Translations under genes and position numbers: made by a program
Assembly: GCF_048892425.1 (NCBI RefSeq)
Contig: NZ_JBLZHU010000007.1
Span: 186,001 to 250,000, forward strand
Reading direction: 5' to 3'
Origin: Pacificispira sp002696645
GTDB taxonomy: Bacteria > Pseudomonadota > Alphaproteobacteria > UBA8366 > Aestuariispiraceae
Length of the DNA: 64,000 nt
Notes under the pieces: model-generated
What the model was told of the DNA's origin: nothing
Databases searched by the model: none
What the model saw: only the letters and a program-made list of their open reading frames with translations
In this document: piece by piece, positions 15,902-25,172 of the stretch
How positions within the stretch are numbered: position 1 is the first letter of the stretch
Layout of the letters: every line of letters begins with the position of its first letter

Positions 15902-17461
15902 ATGACTACCAACACTTCAATGACGAAACCAGTAATACTTTGCATTCTGGACGGGTGGGGCGAGCGCGCCTCAAGCGATGACAACGCTATCGTCGCGGCT
16001 CAGACCCCGGTCATGGACCGATTAAAAAAATCGAATCCATTCGCGGTTTTAGAAGCTTCTGAAACTTTTGTTGGCCTTCCCAGCGGGCAAATGGGCAATT
16101 CTGAGGTGGGTCATATGAATTTGGGGGCGGGGCGTGTCGTCTTGCAGGATTTGCCCCGAATTGATCAGGCAATCGCCGATGGCACCCTGGGACAATCGCC
16201 CAAACTGAAGGATTTTACACAGCGCTTGAAGAAGACCGGCGGCACAGCACATCTGCTGGGCCTGATTTCACCGGGCGGCGTGCACAGCCATCAGGATCAC
16301 ATGGTTACCCTGGCAGAACATCTGCGCGCCGAAGGTGTACCTGTCGCCATTCATGGCTTTCTGGACGGACGCGATACGCCCCCGCGCAGCGCACTTGATT
16401 ATGTGAAAAAATTCCAAGCCGCCGCCCCGAATGTTCCGATTTCAACTTTATGCGGCCGATATTGGGCAATGGATCGCGACAATCGGTGGGATCGTATCCG
16501 CAAGGCATTTGACGTTATCGTTCAGGGTAAAGGCAGCGCTGCCCCAGATCCGATTGCAGCCATCGAAGCCTCGTACAACAATGACGTTTCAGATGAATTC
16601 CTGGAACCGGTCGCACTGAATGGATATCAAGGTGTTAAGGATGGCGATGGTCTTTTGATGACCGCCTTCCGGGCCGACCGCGCGCGGGAAATTCTGACTG
16701 CGCTTCTGGATCCTGAATTCAATGCTATTCCAGGATTGGCGCAACCAAACTTTGCCGCCGCTCTGGGGATGGTGGAATATTCGGACGCCCATAATGCCTT
16801 TATGGAAACCCTGTTCCCGGCAGAGGCGCTGAGCGATGTCCTGGGCGATGTCATAGCCCAGGCAGGCGGAAAACAACTGCGCATCGCCGAAACGGAAAAA
16901 TATGCCCATGTTACATTCTTTTTGAATGGTGGGCGTGAAACGGTGTTTGAAGGCGAAGATCGAATCCTGATCCCCTCCCCCGATGTTGCCACTTATGACC
17001 TGAAACCCGAAATGTCTGCTGCGGAAGTGACCGACAATTTGGTGGAAGCGATTGAAAGCGGTCGCTACGATCTGATCGTCGTGAACTATGCCAATACGGA
17101 TATGGTTGGCCATACCGGGGTCTTTGACGCTGCGGTCCAGGCTGTTGAAACCGTTGATCGATGCCTTGGTCGCCTGGAGGCCGCAATTCTGAAACAGGGC
17201 GGGCGGATGTTGATCACCGCAGACCACGGAAACGCGGATATGATGGTGAACCCCGATACCGGCATCGCCCATACGTCCCACACGCTCAGCCAAGTACCCT
17301 TAATTCTGGTCGGGGCCCCGGCGGAAGAAGTGTCGGGGCTGAATAACGGTCGGCTGGCCGATGTCGCCCCGACCGTATTGGACTTGTTGCGCCTGCCACA
17401 GCCAAAGGCGATGACTGGACATACCCTGCTGCAGCGCGCAGCCCGCCATGCAGCCGAATAG
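15902..17461 (+). CDS. gpmI: 2,3-bisphosphoglycerate-independent phosphoglycerate mutase
   Basis: The 519-residue iPGM interconverts 3- and 2-phosphoglycerate with two Mn ions. CILDGWGER at the N-terminus is the first metal motif; the phosphorylated serine lies in MGNSEVGHMNLGAGR (about residue 64). The inserted phosphotransferase-cap domain holds FLDGRDTPPRSA. ANTDMVGHTG and ITADHGNADMM are the second metal cluster. An alternative start at Met7 is possible. Its last 14 bases overlap the start of envC. Confidence 0.96.
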   Translation: MTTNTSMTKPVILCILDGWGERASSDDNAIVAAQTPVMDRLKKSNPFAVLEASETFVGLPSGQMGNSEVGHMNLGAGRVVLQDLPRIDQAIADGTLGQSPKLKDFTQRLKKTGGTAHLLGLISPGGVHSHQDHMVTLAEHLRAEGVPVAIHGFLDGRDTPPRSALDYVKKFQAAAPNVPISTLCGRYWAMDRDNRWDRIRKAFDVIVQGKGSAAPDPIAAIEASYNNDVSDEFLEPVALNGYQGVKDGDGLLMTAFRADRAREILTALLDPEFNAIPGLAQPNFAAALGMVEYSDAHNAFMETLFPAEALSDVLGDVIAQAGGKQLRIAETEKYAHVTFFLNGGRETVFEGEDRILIPSPDVATYDLKPEMSAAEVTDNLVEAIESGRYDLIVVNYANTDMVGHTGVFDAAVQAVETVDRCLGRLEAAILKQGGRMLITADHGNADMMVNPDTGIAHTSHTLSQVPLILVGAPAEEVSGLNNGRLADVAPTVLDLLRLPQPKAMTGHTLLQRAARHAAE

Positions 17462-18839
17462 GCGCCTCACCCTGCCTCTTTTCCGCCCCGTCGGGCTTGC
17501 CCTGGCGATCCTTATCGGCATTGGTCTTCCCGGTCATCATGTTCTGGCCCAGACAACAACCCCGTCCGATGAGGCCCAGCGGGTTGAGACGGAGTTAAAG
17601 GCCGAACAGGAACGCAGCCGTGCCCTGGAAACCAAGGCCAGACAGCTTTCGCAAGAGTTGGAAGCGTTGCGGGTGCAACTGGTCACAGTGGCCAAAGACA
17701 CTCAGTCTCGCGAGGCGCTGATTTCCAATCTGGAACTGCAAATCGAAGAACTGCGCGCCGAAACCGATCAGCGGCGATCTGTCCTGGCGGAGCGGCATCG
17801 GCAATTGACCGGCACATTAAGCGCCCTGACAGGATTATCCGAAGATGCGCCCCGTGCCTTCTTTCTGTATCCAGGCGATCCTTTGGAGGCGGTTCGGGGA
17901 TCCATTCTGTTGCGCGCAGCGATACCCGTCATCGGGGAAAGAGCCTCAGTGTTGAGAGAGGATCTGGCGGCCCTGAGCGCCGTGCAGAAGGATTTGAACG
18001 GCAAACTTCAACGCCTGAACCAGGAAGATCAGTCCCTGATGCAGGACCGTGCCAAAATCGAATCCCTGCTGGAAAAAAAGCGCGCGCTGTATGATGAAAC
18101 ATCCCAGGCATCGCGCAAAACCAATGAGCGCCTGCGGACGCTAACAGAAAAATCGGCATCGCTGAAAGAACTGATGGCCGCTCTTGAATCGGAACGCAAG
18201 GCCCGCGAAGCACAGGAAGCCGCCCAGATACAGGCGGAAGAAGACGCCCGAAAACAGGCCCAAAACCAACCGTCTGTGACATTGCCGACGCCCAATGCGC
18301 CCCCCCCGGAACCAATTGCAAAAAACGGGGAAGCCGCCCAATTGGCGGCCCTGGCGCGCCTGCCGACGCGCAAACCCGACGGCATTCGTCCCTTCCCGGA
18401 CGAGGGCGTGGTGACCGCGCCTGCCGTTGGTTCCCTGATCGTTCAGTATGGGCAGGAAACAACATTTGGCCAGATATCCAAGGGAATCGTGGTAGCAACC
18501 CGACCAGGAGCAAGCGTTCTATCACCCTTTGATGGAAAAATTGCCTTTGCGGGTCCATTTCGGGACCTTGGGCAAGTCTTGATCATTGAACATGACGGCG
18601 GATACCATACAGTACTTGCAGGCTTTCAGCGAATTGATGTCGCAACAGGTAATTGGGTTCTAGCAGGTGAACCGATTGGCATCATGCCACAGGAATACAG
18701 TACGGTCTCTGAGAGCGCCGTGGGCACAAAAACTAGTGGCGGAAACCGTCCGCAACTCTATATGGAATTACGGCGCGGCGGCCACCCGGTCAATCCGCTC
18801 CGTTGGATCACAGCTGGCAGTATTAGGATGAACGGATGA
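17448..18839 (+). CDS. envC: EnvC-like murein hydrolase activator (degenerate M23/LytM domain)
   Basis: A 463-residue exported protein: N-terminal signal sequence (LALAILIGIGLPGHHVLAQ), a long coiled coil (about 40-265, rich in Glu/Arg/Leu), a Pro/Ala linker, and a C-terminal LytM-like domain (about 335-460). The zinc motifs HxxxD and HxH of active M23 peptidases are missing: the expected positions read VVATRPGASV and LYMELRRGG. It should therefore be an EnvC-type activator of cell-wall amidases during division, not a peptidase. It overlaps gpmI by 14 bases, and its stop shares ATGA with ctpA. Confidence 0.88.
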   Translation: MQPNRRLTLPLFRPVGLALAILIGIGLPGHHVLAQTTTPSDEAQRVETELKAEQERSRALETKARQLSQELEALRVQLVTVAKDTQSREALISNLELQIEELRAETDQRRSVLAERHRQLTGTLSALTGLSEDAPRAFFLYPGDPLEAVRGSILLRAAIPVIGERASVLREDLAALSAVQKDLNGKLQRLNQEDQSLMQDRAKIESLLEKKRALYDETSQASRKTNERLRTLTEKSASLKELMAALESERKAREAQEAAQIQAEEDARKQAQNQPSVTLPTPNAPPPEPIAKNGEAAQLAALARLPTRKPDGIRPFPDEGVVTAPAVGSLIVQYGQETTFGQISKGIVVATRPGASVLSPFDGKIAFAGPFRDLGQVLIIEHDGGYHTVLAGFQRIDVATGNWVLAGEPIGIMPQEYSTVSESAVGTKTSGGNRPQLYMELRRGGHPVNPLRWITAGSIRMNG

Positions 18840-20206
18840 TCGTGCGCGAACAAAAATCTCCCCTCTCCTCCAAACAGGGCGAGGCTGGCTCCGGGGCACG
18901 GTCCCTGCGGCATCTTGTGTTAACAGGTGCCATGCTGGGCGGCTTGTGCATGGCCTTTATGGCAAGCCCGCCGAGCATTGCCCAAGCGCAAGAGACCACG
19001 AATGCTGATGCGCCAGACACGTTCGAACTGCTGGACCTGTTTGGAGAAGTCTTCAATCGCGCCCGTGAAGATTATGTCGAAGAAGTCAGTGACAAAGAGC
19101 TGATCGAAGCGGCCATTGAAGGCATGATGAGCAGCCTGGACCCCCATTCGACCTACATGAATTCAGAATCCTTCGAAGCCCTGCAGACCCATACAAAAGG
19201 GGAATTCGGCGGCCTGGGGATTGAGGTCAATATGGATGAAAGCGGGCTGGTCAAAGTGGTCAGTCCGATTGATGATACGCCTGCGGCCCGCGCCGGCATT
19301 GAAGCAGGCGACCTGATATCCAAGCTGGATGGCGAGAATGTCAAAGGCAAGACGCTGAACGAGGCCGTGGAGATAATGCGCGGTCCTGTTGGTGCGGAAA
19401 TTGTGCTGACGATCATTCGTGAAGGTGTCGCCGAACCGTTCGAAGTAACCCTCATTCGCGACAAAATTCAGGTTCAATCTGTCCGCAGCCGGGTGGAAAA
19501 CAATATCGGCTATATTCGGATCACCAGCTTTTCCGGTCAGACACAATCCGGCCTGGAAAAAGCTATTGAGTCCATTCAGGACGAGGCGGGCGACGCCTTG
19601 CTAGGCTATGTTCTGGATCTGCGCAACAATCCAGGCGGATTGCTCAACCAGGGTGTCTCCGTTTCTGACAGCTTCCTGGAAAAGGGGGAAATCGTCTCCA
19701 CCCGTGGCCGCACGCCTGAAAATATTCAGCGCTTTCAGGCGACGCCCGGGGATCTGACCAATGGCATGCCCATTGTCGTGCTGATTAACGGGGGATCGGC
19801 CAGTGCGGCTGAAATCGTTGCGGGGGCCCTGCAAGACCAGCATCGTGCCATTCTGTTGGGCACACAGACCTTTGGCAAAGGCTCGGTCCAGACCATTACG
19901 CCGTTAAGCCGAAATGGCTCCGCTATCAAGCTGACAACCCAACGGTTCTATACACCCAGCGGCAAATCGATCCAGCAATTGGGGATCACGCCGGACATCA
20001 CCGTAGAACGCGCCCGTGTCGAAGTGATCGAGGCGACACCGCAACGCAGCGAAAAGGACCTGGCCGGATCCCTGAAAAATGAAGTCGAAGGGGCTGTCGC
20101 CACGGAAAATGTCGCCACCGATACCGCAATAGAAGACTATCAATTGGCCCGCGCACTGGATTTGATCCGTGGGATTGGCCTGTATCGCAGTCAGGCGGCA
20201 AATTAA
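18836..20206 (+). CDS. ctpA: C-terminal processing peptidase (S41 family, CtpA-like)
   Basis: A 456-residue periplasmic serine protease. An N-terminal membrane/signal segment (LTGAMLGGLCMAFMASPPSI) is followed by the S41 N-terminal helical region, a PDZ domain (about 105-190, GLGIEVNMDE to PFEVTLIRD), and the protease core. The Ser/Lys dyad is visible in INGGSASAAEIVAGAL (Ser) and GTQTFGKGSVQ (Lys). CtpA enzymes trim or degrade cell-envelope proteins including peptidoglycan hydrolases, which fits coupling to envC. A strong terminator follows 31 bases after the stop. Confidence 0.95.
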   Translation: MIVREQKSPLSSKQGEAGSGARSLRHLVLTGAMLGGLCMAFMASPPSIAQAQETTNADAPDTFELLDLFGEVFNRAREDYVEEVSDKELIEAAIEGMMSSLDPHSTYMNSESFEALQTHTKGEFGGLGIEVNMDESGLVKVVSPIDDTPAARAGIEAGDLISKLDGENVKGKTLNEAVEIMRGPVGAEIVLTIIREGVAEPFEVTLIRDKIQVQSVRSRVENNIGYIRITSFSGQTQSGLEKAIESIQDEAGDALLGYVLDLRNNPGGLLNQGVSVSDSFLEKGEIVSTRGRTPENIQRFQATPGDLTNGMPIVVLINGGSASAAEIVAGALQDQHRAILLGTQTFGKGSVQTITPLSRNGSAIKLTTQRFYTPSGKSIQQLGITPDITVERARVEVIEATPQRSEKDLAGSLKNEVEGAVATENVATDTAIEDYQLARALDLIRGIGLYRSQAAN

Positions 20207-20237
20207 CGTCGGCACTGATTCTGTTTATGCGTATGGA

Positions 20238-20274
20238 ACCGAGGCCAAATTCCGAATTTGGCCTCGGTTTTTTT
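20238..20274 (+). terminator. Rho-independent terminator after ctpA
   Basis: An almost loopless perfect hairpin, ACCGAGGCCAAATTC (20238-20252) against GAATTTGGCCTCGGT (20254-20268), runs straight into seven Ts. It ends the gpmI-envC-ctpA transcript. The reverse side lacks an equivalent T-run, so it is one-directional. The remaining bases to 20466 show no gene. Confidence 0.92.
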
Positions 20275-20466
20275 GTGATCCCACGCCAAATCGCCCAGAT
20301 ACCGGGGCCGCTTGAATCACGGTGCAAATCAAGGCACATTCAAAAGGCTGATTTAGTCGGTAAGGTCGCGAAATCAGAAAGTTAGAATTAACTCTGACGG
20401 GGGAGTGATGCGGGTGCCTGCTGCGCGGCGATAAACAGCCTCGCGCACGAACCTGCCAAAGGCGCT

Positions 20467-21849
20467 ATGAAGCTTGCGATGCCAAAGCTCAATTTTTCCG
20501 GCCTGATGGGCAAGGTCAAAGGCCTTGGCCCGGCGGTGAAGTCGATGCTTCCTGGCAAGCTGGGGGGCAGCAAGGGCGGCACCGCAACTGCCGCGCCAGA
20601 ACCCGATTACGATGATATTCCCGAACATCTGCGCCCAACCTTTTTTCAGCGCAAGGCGCATGTCCTGCCCGTTTTCGCCGCCTATGGCCTTTTCCTGATG
20701 ACTGGTATCGGAATTGCCGCCTATCTGCTGATCAAAGGTCCCGCGATCGAGGCGGAAATGGAAGCGAGTATCCCCCGTGCGGAGATTTCGGAGTTCCAAT
20801 TCGTCGATGAAAGAGGCGAGATGGGACAGGATAGCGGCACGGCGACTACCGCTGAACCGGTTGATGCACCAGGCGAAGATACTGCCGATGCGTCCCCATC
20901 CAATGCCCCGATCGAGGCACACAGCGAACCTGCAATACCCGATCAAATGGAACAGCCCACAGATACGGCAATGACCCAAGCCGCATCCGATGCAGATGAG
21001 CCGCCCCTGGCAAATGACGGCCCAGACCCCTATGCTGGCAATCTTGCCGCCTATCCCGATCCAGGACTGATTGAAGACATTGCATCGGTTGGCGAAGTCC
21101 CAACCGCGGGAGCAGATGGACGGGTGCCGTGGAAAGTATACGCCCGCCCGTCCAGCAGCCTGGAGACCCGTCCCCGGATCGCCATCGTCGTGATTAATCT
21201 GGGGCTTTCCGTACAAGCGACGGAGGCTGCAATCGATCTGCCCGGCGCGGTCACCTTATCCTTTTCGCCCTATGCGCCGAATTTGAAGGACTGGATCGCC
21301 CAGGCACGCAATGCCGGACATGAAGTCATGGTAGGCCTTCCGATGGAGCCCCGCGATTTCCCCCGCAGCGATGCCGGCCTATTATCTCTTATGACAGGCG
21401 TTGAACCAGCCCAGAACATTCTGAACCTGCAACGCGTCATGAGCGAGGGAAGCGGATATATCGGACTGGTGAACTATCAGGGATCTGGATTTACCGCCAA
21501 CCGGGCGGCACTGGAGCCTGTGATGGAAGACCTCTCCAAACGGGGGCTGGTCTATTTCGATACGCTGGACAATGCCACCAGCATCGCACCGGAAGTCGCC
21601 CAGTCCGTTGGAATGCCGCATGCTACCGCCGATATGATGATCGACGCCACCCAATCGCGGGGCAGCGTTCTGGAACATCTGACCCAATTGGAATTGTTGG
21701 CTAAAACTCAGAAGACAGCAATTGTCAGCATCAAGCCTTTTCCAATGATTTTACAACGGGTTAAGCGCTGGAGCAGAGAATTAAGTGGCAAGGGCATGGT
21801 ACTAACGCCACTTTCCGGTATCATTACCGCCCGCCTTCGCGAAGGCTGA
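20467..21849 (+). CDS. Divergent polysaccharide deacetylase family protein (DUF610/YibQ type)
   Basis: A 460-residue single-pass membrane protein: cytoplasmic N-terminus, transmembrane helix (LPVFAAYGLFLMTGIGIAAYL, about 75-95), an acidic Ala/Pro/Thr linker (about 110-205), and a C-terminal deacetylase-like barrel (about 235-458). RIAIVVINLGLS, SFSPYAPNLKDW, GLPMEPRDFP and GLVNYQGSGFTA are family landmarks. The family lies next to envC and ctpA in many proteobacteria, pointing to a role in envelope remodelling; the enzymatic activity is not established. Confidence 0.88.
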   Translation: MKLAMPKLNFSGLMGKVKGLGPAVKSMLPGKLGGSKGGTATAAPEPDYDDIPEHLRPTFFQRKAHVLPVFAAYGLFLMTGIGIAAYLLIKGPAIEAEMEASIPRAEISEFQFVDERGEMGQDSGTATTAEPVDAPGEDTADASPSNAPIEAHSEPAIPDQMEQPTDTAMTQAASDADEPPLANDGPDPYAGNLAAYPDPGLIEDIASVGEVPTAGADGRVPWKVYARPSSSLETRPRIAIVVINLGLSVQATEAAIDLPGAVTLSFSPYAPNLKDWIAQARNAGHEVMVGLPMEPRDFPRSDAGLLSLMTGVEPAQNILNLQRVMSEGSGYIGLVNYQGSGFTANRAALEPVMEDLSKRGLVYFDTLDNATSIAPEVAQSVGMPHATADMMIDATQSRGSVLEHLTQLELLAKTQKTAIVSIKPFPMILQRVKRWSRELSGKGMVLTPLSGIITARLREG

Positions 21850-21909
21850 CACGTTTTCGTCGGAATCGGGATGGCTGGGGCCAGCCAGACCTTGCCAAAC
21901 ATATAATAA

Positions 21910-21929
21910 CGACCCCAGAAAAGGGGTCG
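21910..21929 (+). promoter_or_regulatory. GC-rich hairpin immediately upstream of rppH
   Basis: CGACCCC (21910-21916) pairs perfectly with GGGGTCG (21923-21929) around a six-base A-rich loop, just ahead of the rppH ribosome site GGGAG. There is no T-run. It could be a mRNA-stabilising or processing hairpin between the deacetylase and rppH genes. Function is inferred only from position. Confidence 0.35.
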
Positions 21930-21946
21930 ACCAGTTGGGAGTGGAA

Positions 21947-22492
21947 ATGACTGACACAGATGATGGGGATGTGCCAACCCGCACGGGGCCAGTGGCCATT
22001 ACGGATTCCGTTGATCCGTTCAGGGATGATCCACGCCCCTATCGGCCCTGCGTCGGGCTGATGCTGTTCAACAGCAAAGGAGAAGTGTTTGTCGGCAATC
22101 GGATCGATGTGCCCGGCGATCACTGGCAGATGCCTCAGGGCGGCATTGATGACGGAGAAACGCCTTTGGATGCTGCCTTGCGGGAATTACAGGAAGAGAT
22201 TGGAACCAATAAGGCCAAGGTCCTGGCAGAAAGCGCGACCTGGTACCCCTATGATTTGCCTGCGGGCCTGTCGCGCCGGATTTGGAAGGGAAAATATCGC
22301 GGTCAAACCCAACGATGGTTTGCGCTGCGGTTTCTGGGCACGGATGACGATATCGATCTGACCTGTCACAAGCCGGAATTCGGGGAGTGGCGCTGGGTGG
22401 ATATCCAAACCCTTCCAGACCTGATCGTACCCTTCAAACGCCCGATCTATGAGCGGGTGCTGGCGGAGTTTTCAGATTTAGCGCATCCCTGA
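21947..22492 (+). CDS. rppH: RNA pyrophosphohydrolase (Nudix)
   Basis: RppH removes pyrophosphate from the 5' end of mRNA and starts RNase E-dependent decay. The 181-residue protein starts at the ATG at 21947 behind GGGAG. The Nudix box GX5EX7REUXEEXGU is complete in GGIDDGETPLDAALRELQEE plus IG (about 66-87). Flanking RPCVGLMLFNSKGEVFVG and QRWFALRFLG are typical of RppH. An N-terminal extension of about 25 residues precedes the Nudix fold. Its end faces cysH. Confidence 0.92.
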   Translation: MTDTDDGDVPTRTGPVAITDSVDPFRDDPRPYRPCVGLMLFNSKGEVFVGNRIDVPGDHWQMPQGGIDDGETPLDAALRELQEEIGTNKAKVLAESATWYPYDLPAGLSRRIWKGKYRGQTQRWFALRFLGTDDDIDLTCHKPEFGEWRWVDIQTLPDLIVPFKRPIYERVLAEFSDLAHP

Positions 22493-22521
22493 ACCGGTCG
22501 CTTTACTCAGGCTGCGTTTAT

Positions 22522-23238
22522 TCAGGCCGCCTGCCCCCCATACCGGTGAATGCCGCATTCCGTCTTACCCATTCCGGCCCAGCGTCCAGCCCGCGCATCT
22601 TCCCCGGGTTTAGGGGTCGATGTGCAGGGACCGCATCCGATGGATCGATAGCCGTTCAACCACAGGGGATGGCGCGGCAGGGCATAATTGTCAAAATAGG
22701 CATCGATCTGGTCAGGTGTCCAATCGGCCAATGGGTTCAGCTTCACCCGGCCCGGTCCATCCGGTTCCGCTGTTGGCAACACGGCGCGCGATCCGCCCTG
22801 GAACCTTTTGCGTCCCGTGACCCAGCAGTCAAACTGGCTTAGAGCCTGATCCAAAGGGCGCACTTTCCGGATATCACAGCACGCATCCGCATCTGATTTG
22901 TGCAGATCGCCGGTTGGATCCCCGATCGTCCGATCCGTCGCCGGGCCAATGGATCGGACATCGGTCAATCGAAAGCGATCAATCAACAAATCCCGGTAAT
23001 CCAGTGTTTCCTGAAAATGCTTTCCCGTATCTATGAACAGGATCGGCGTGTGGCGATTTACCCGCGCGACAAGATCCAAGACCAGCGCAGACTCCGCCCC
23101 GAACGCAGAAACCACACAGGCGCGGCCAACAAACACTTCCTCCAACGCCTTGCTCAACAAGGGTAAGTCTGAAAGGCCGATTAAGGTATCTATCGCAGAT
23201 TGATGCGAATGGGTTGGCGAACTATGGTTCATTTTCAT
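22522..23238 (-). CDS. cysH: Adenylyl-sulfate / phosphoadenylyl-sulfate reductase (4Fe-4S type)
   Basis: The 238-residue enzyme reduces activated sulfate to sulfite with thioredoxin. It has the PP-loop nucleotide-binding start (VVSAFGAESALVLDLV), the paired-cysteine motif ACCDIRKV and a second CGPC motif that together bind a 4Fe-4S cluster, and the catalytic ECGIH near the C-terminus. The cysteine set marks the iron-sulfur type that can use APS. GGAGAA precedes the ATG. No other sulfate-assimilation gene is adjacent, so it stands alone. The upstream 130 bases are strongly A+T-rich. Confidence 0.93.
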   Translation of the reverse strand: MKMNHSSPTHSHQSAIDTLIGLSDLPLLSKALEEVFVGRACVVSAFGAESALVLDLVARVNRHTPILFIDTGKHFQETLDYRDLLIDRFRLTDVRSIGPATDRTIGDPTGDLHKSDADACCDIRKVRPLDQALSQFDCWVTGRKRFQGGSRAVLPTAEPDGPGRVKLNPLADWTPDQIDAYFDNYALPRHPLWLNGYRSIGCGPCTSTPKPGEDARAGRWAGMGKTECGIHRYGGQAA

Positions 23239-23527
23239 ACGGTTTCTCCATGTTAATTATAAATATATACATGTAATTTATGTGATTCAATATATTTAAC
23301 ACTGAAGTATGATTTTTTAGGAAATTCATGGCTATGGCATTTTTTCAAAAATACCGATATCCTTAATTTGGAACGGGGCAGAAGCTTCCAGGAACCCGCC
23401 AATTTTCAGCAAGAAATGCGTAAATTGGACGACATCGGACCCAACAGGGACCGCCTTTCAAAGCGACGATCAGCACACAATGCTCACGCGCAGAAAGGCT
23501 GCCTTCTAACGTCTGTCGATACTGGTT

Positions 23528-24418
23528 ATGCAGATACAGTCCGTCAGCGCCGCGATTGTCGCCACACAACAAAGCCCTGCCGTAACCTCGGTACAGGCTC
23601 AGGGTTCCGTTGCGCCCCTATCGGCCCAGACCCAACCCATTCGCGAGGATCAGCGCGCAACTGGCTTTGTCTCTGGTCAAACACCTTTGAGTCAGGAAGC
23701 CGTCAGTGTTTTGCAGGCAAATGCCGCAAATGCGCCCCAAAACACCGCCAATGACCCAACGGCTCTGGCCAATGCCAACGCGCTGCCACCCCTCTTTGCG
23801 CCACCCCCGCCTTCCGCCCCAGAACAGACGGAAGAGGCCACGCCAGCACAGGATGAAGCCGAAGATGCCGCCGCCCAGGATGAGGAAGGCTCTGACGGTC
23901 TGACACCGCAAGAGGAAGAGGAAGTTGCAGACCTGAAGCGACGCGATGCAGAAGTGCGCCGCCATGAACAGGCCCACGCTGCCGTCGGGGGGCAATATGC
24001 GGGCTCCCCCCGATATCAGTACGAGACCGGTCCAGATGGTGTTCAGTATGTTGTGGACGGAGAGGTCAGCATCGCCGCAAGCCCGATCCCTGGTGACCCT
24101 GAAGCGACAATAGAGAAGGCAAAACAAGTCCGCCGCGCCGCATTGGCACCGGAAAGCCCCTCTGCCCAGGATCAGCAGGTCGCCGCCCTGGCACAGCAAC
24201 AGATCAATCAGGCCCGCGCTGAATTGGCCCGCCAGGAACGGGAAGACCCCTTGGCTTCTATCGATAACGAACAAGGCCAGGCCCCAGATCCAACCGCACG
24301 GCCGGACCCAACGGCTACCGAAGATGACAGGGCATCACGCAGCCTTTTCGCGGCACAGGCTTTCCAACAAAGCCAGCAATTGGGTTCACTGCAGCGCCCA
24401 TCACAGATTAGTGGCTGA
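23528..24418 (+). CDS. Putative metalloprotease, SprA-related / CJM1_0395 family
   Basis: A 296-residue protein with low-complexity Ala/Gln/Pro/Glu N- and C-terminal regions and one conserved block (about residues 130-225). LKRRDAEVRRHEQAHAAVGG holds an HExxH-like HEQAH zinc motif. YETGPDGVQYVVDGEVSIAA and PGDPEATIEKAKQVRRAALA follow, as in the SprA-related family. Function is unknown. The last 45 bases of the gene occur again at 30551-30599, which makes this 3' end a rearrangement boundary. No clear ribosome site precedes the ATG, and no helix typical of a signal peptide is seen. Confidence 0.8.
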   Translation: MQIQSVSAAIVATQQSPAVTSVQAQGSVAPLSAQTQPIREDQRATGFVSGQTPLSQEAVSVLQANAANAPQNTANDPTALANANALPPLFAPPPPSAPEQTEEATPAQDEAEDAAAQDEEGSDGLTPQEEEEVADLKRRDAEVRRHEQAHAAVGGQYAGSPRYQYETGPDGVQYVVDGEVSIAASPIPGDPEATIEKAKQVRRAALAPESPSAQDQQVAALAQQQINQARAELARQEREDPLASIDNEQGQAPDPTARPDPTATEDDRASRSLFAAQAFQQSQQLGSLQRPSQISG

Positions 24419-24422
24419 TACC
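24374..24422 (+). repeat. Direct repeat m: tail of the metalloprotease gene, left copy
   Basis: These 49 bases (CAGCAATTGGGTTC through GCTGATACC, including the stop codon) recur in the same orientation at 30551-30599 with five differences. The two copies enclose 6.1 kb carrying the MarR/RND efflux genes and an ssrA fragment. Homology stops four bases after the stop codon. Confidence 0.85.
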
Positions 24423-24532
24423 TAACTGGAATTGAATGATACCAGCGCAGGGAATGGTGAAAAATGGGCCGGTGTTTCGGAATGCGATAAGACCGACTTG
24501 TCCAGCATAGCCGCAGAAAGCGTTCTCTCGCC

Positions 24533-24982
24533 TTACAGTTTTTGTAAAAGGCACTGAAATACTCTTTGCTCTTCTTGATTAAGGGGAGAAAGAATTTCCT
24601 CCAGGATCTCTGATAATGAACGGCGAAAAGCCCGGACTACCCCTTGCCCCTTTTCTGTTAAAGCAATCATGCGAACCCGGGCATCTTCCGGACATTGTTG
24701 ACGCTTTATCAACCCATTAGCCTCCAGCACCTTGATGGACCGCGTAATCTGCGACTTGTCGCGCTGCATCTGCTGCACAACCTCGTGAATCCGCGCCGGC
24801 TGTATGTCAGCCAAAGTCAATAATAACAAGCAACCGATCTGACCGATCATTTCCGTATCGAATTCATGAGACTGGGAATGCACAGACGCGTGGAGCCGCC
24901 GCATAAAGCGATCGACCTGATGAACAATATCGGTACTGAGGGCGGAATGCATGATTGTTGACATAGTCCACATTGTGCGCAT
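24533..24982 (-). CDS. MarR-family transcriptional regulator
   Basis: A 149-residue MarR protein. The winged helix-turn-helix spans about residues 55-125, with QQMQRDKSQITRSIKVLEAN as recognition helix region, GLIKRQQCPEDARVRMIALT as the wing, and dimerisation helices at both ends. It is divergent from the RND efflux operon, and a palindrome of MarR-operator type lies between them, so it probably represses that operon and itself. ATGs at 24982, 24973, 24964 and 24952 are all possible starts; none has a clear ribosome site. Confidence 0.88.
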   Translation of the reverse strand: MRTMWTMSTIMHSALSTDIVHQVDRFMRRLHASVHSQSHEFDTEMIGQIGCLLLLTLADIQPARIHEVVQQMQRDKSQITRSIKVLEANGLIKRQQCPEDARVRMIALTEKGQGVVRAFRRSLSEILEEILSPLNQEEQRVFQCLLQKL

Positions 24983-24993
24983 AATTGGATTTA

Positions 24994-25008
24994 GTTGATT
25001 ATATCAAC
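24994..25008. promoter_or_regulatory. Candidate MarR operator
   Basis: GTTGAT-TAT-ATCAAC is a perfect 15-bp palindrome located 12 bp upstream of the first possible marR start and within the divergent promoter region of the RND operon. TTGAT-type arms with a short A/T spacer are characteristic of many MarR-family binding sites. Confidence 0.6.
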
Positions 25009-25172
25009 GAAATTCCAGATATAACACCATAATCTCAGGTCCATATAATTTTGCCAAACGACATCTCGCCTTGCCTGATCCCACGCCAGATGCGGCTATC
25101 TGTAAAACAGGGTCCCACGGAATGAGAAATCTGCTTATCCTGCATAAATGCCTTATTGTTGAGGGCGGGGTC

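Noticed and set aside
17448..18839. Active M23 metallopeptidase
   Set aside because: Zinc-binding HxxxD and HxH motifs are absent, so an EnvC-like activator is the better call.
20275..20466. Small RNA or gene in the gap after the ctpA terminator
   Set aside because: No promoter, conserved hairpin beyond the terminator, or coding frame with a ribosome site could be seen.
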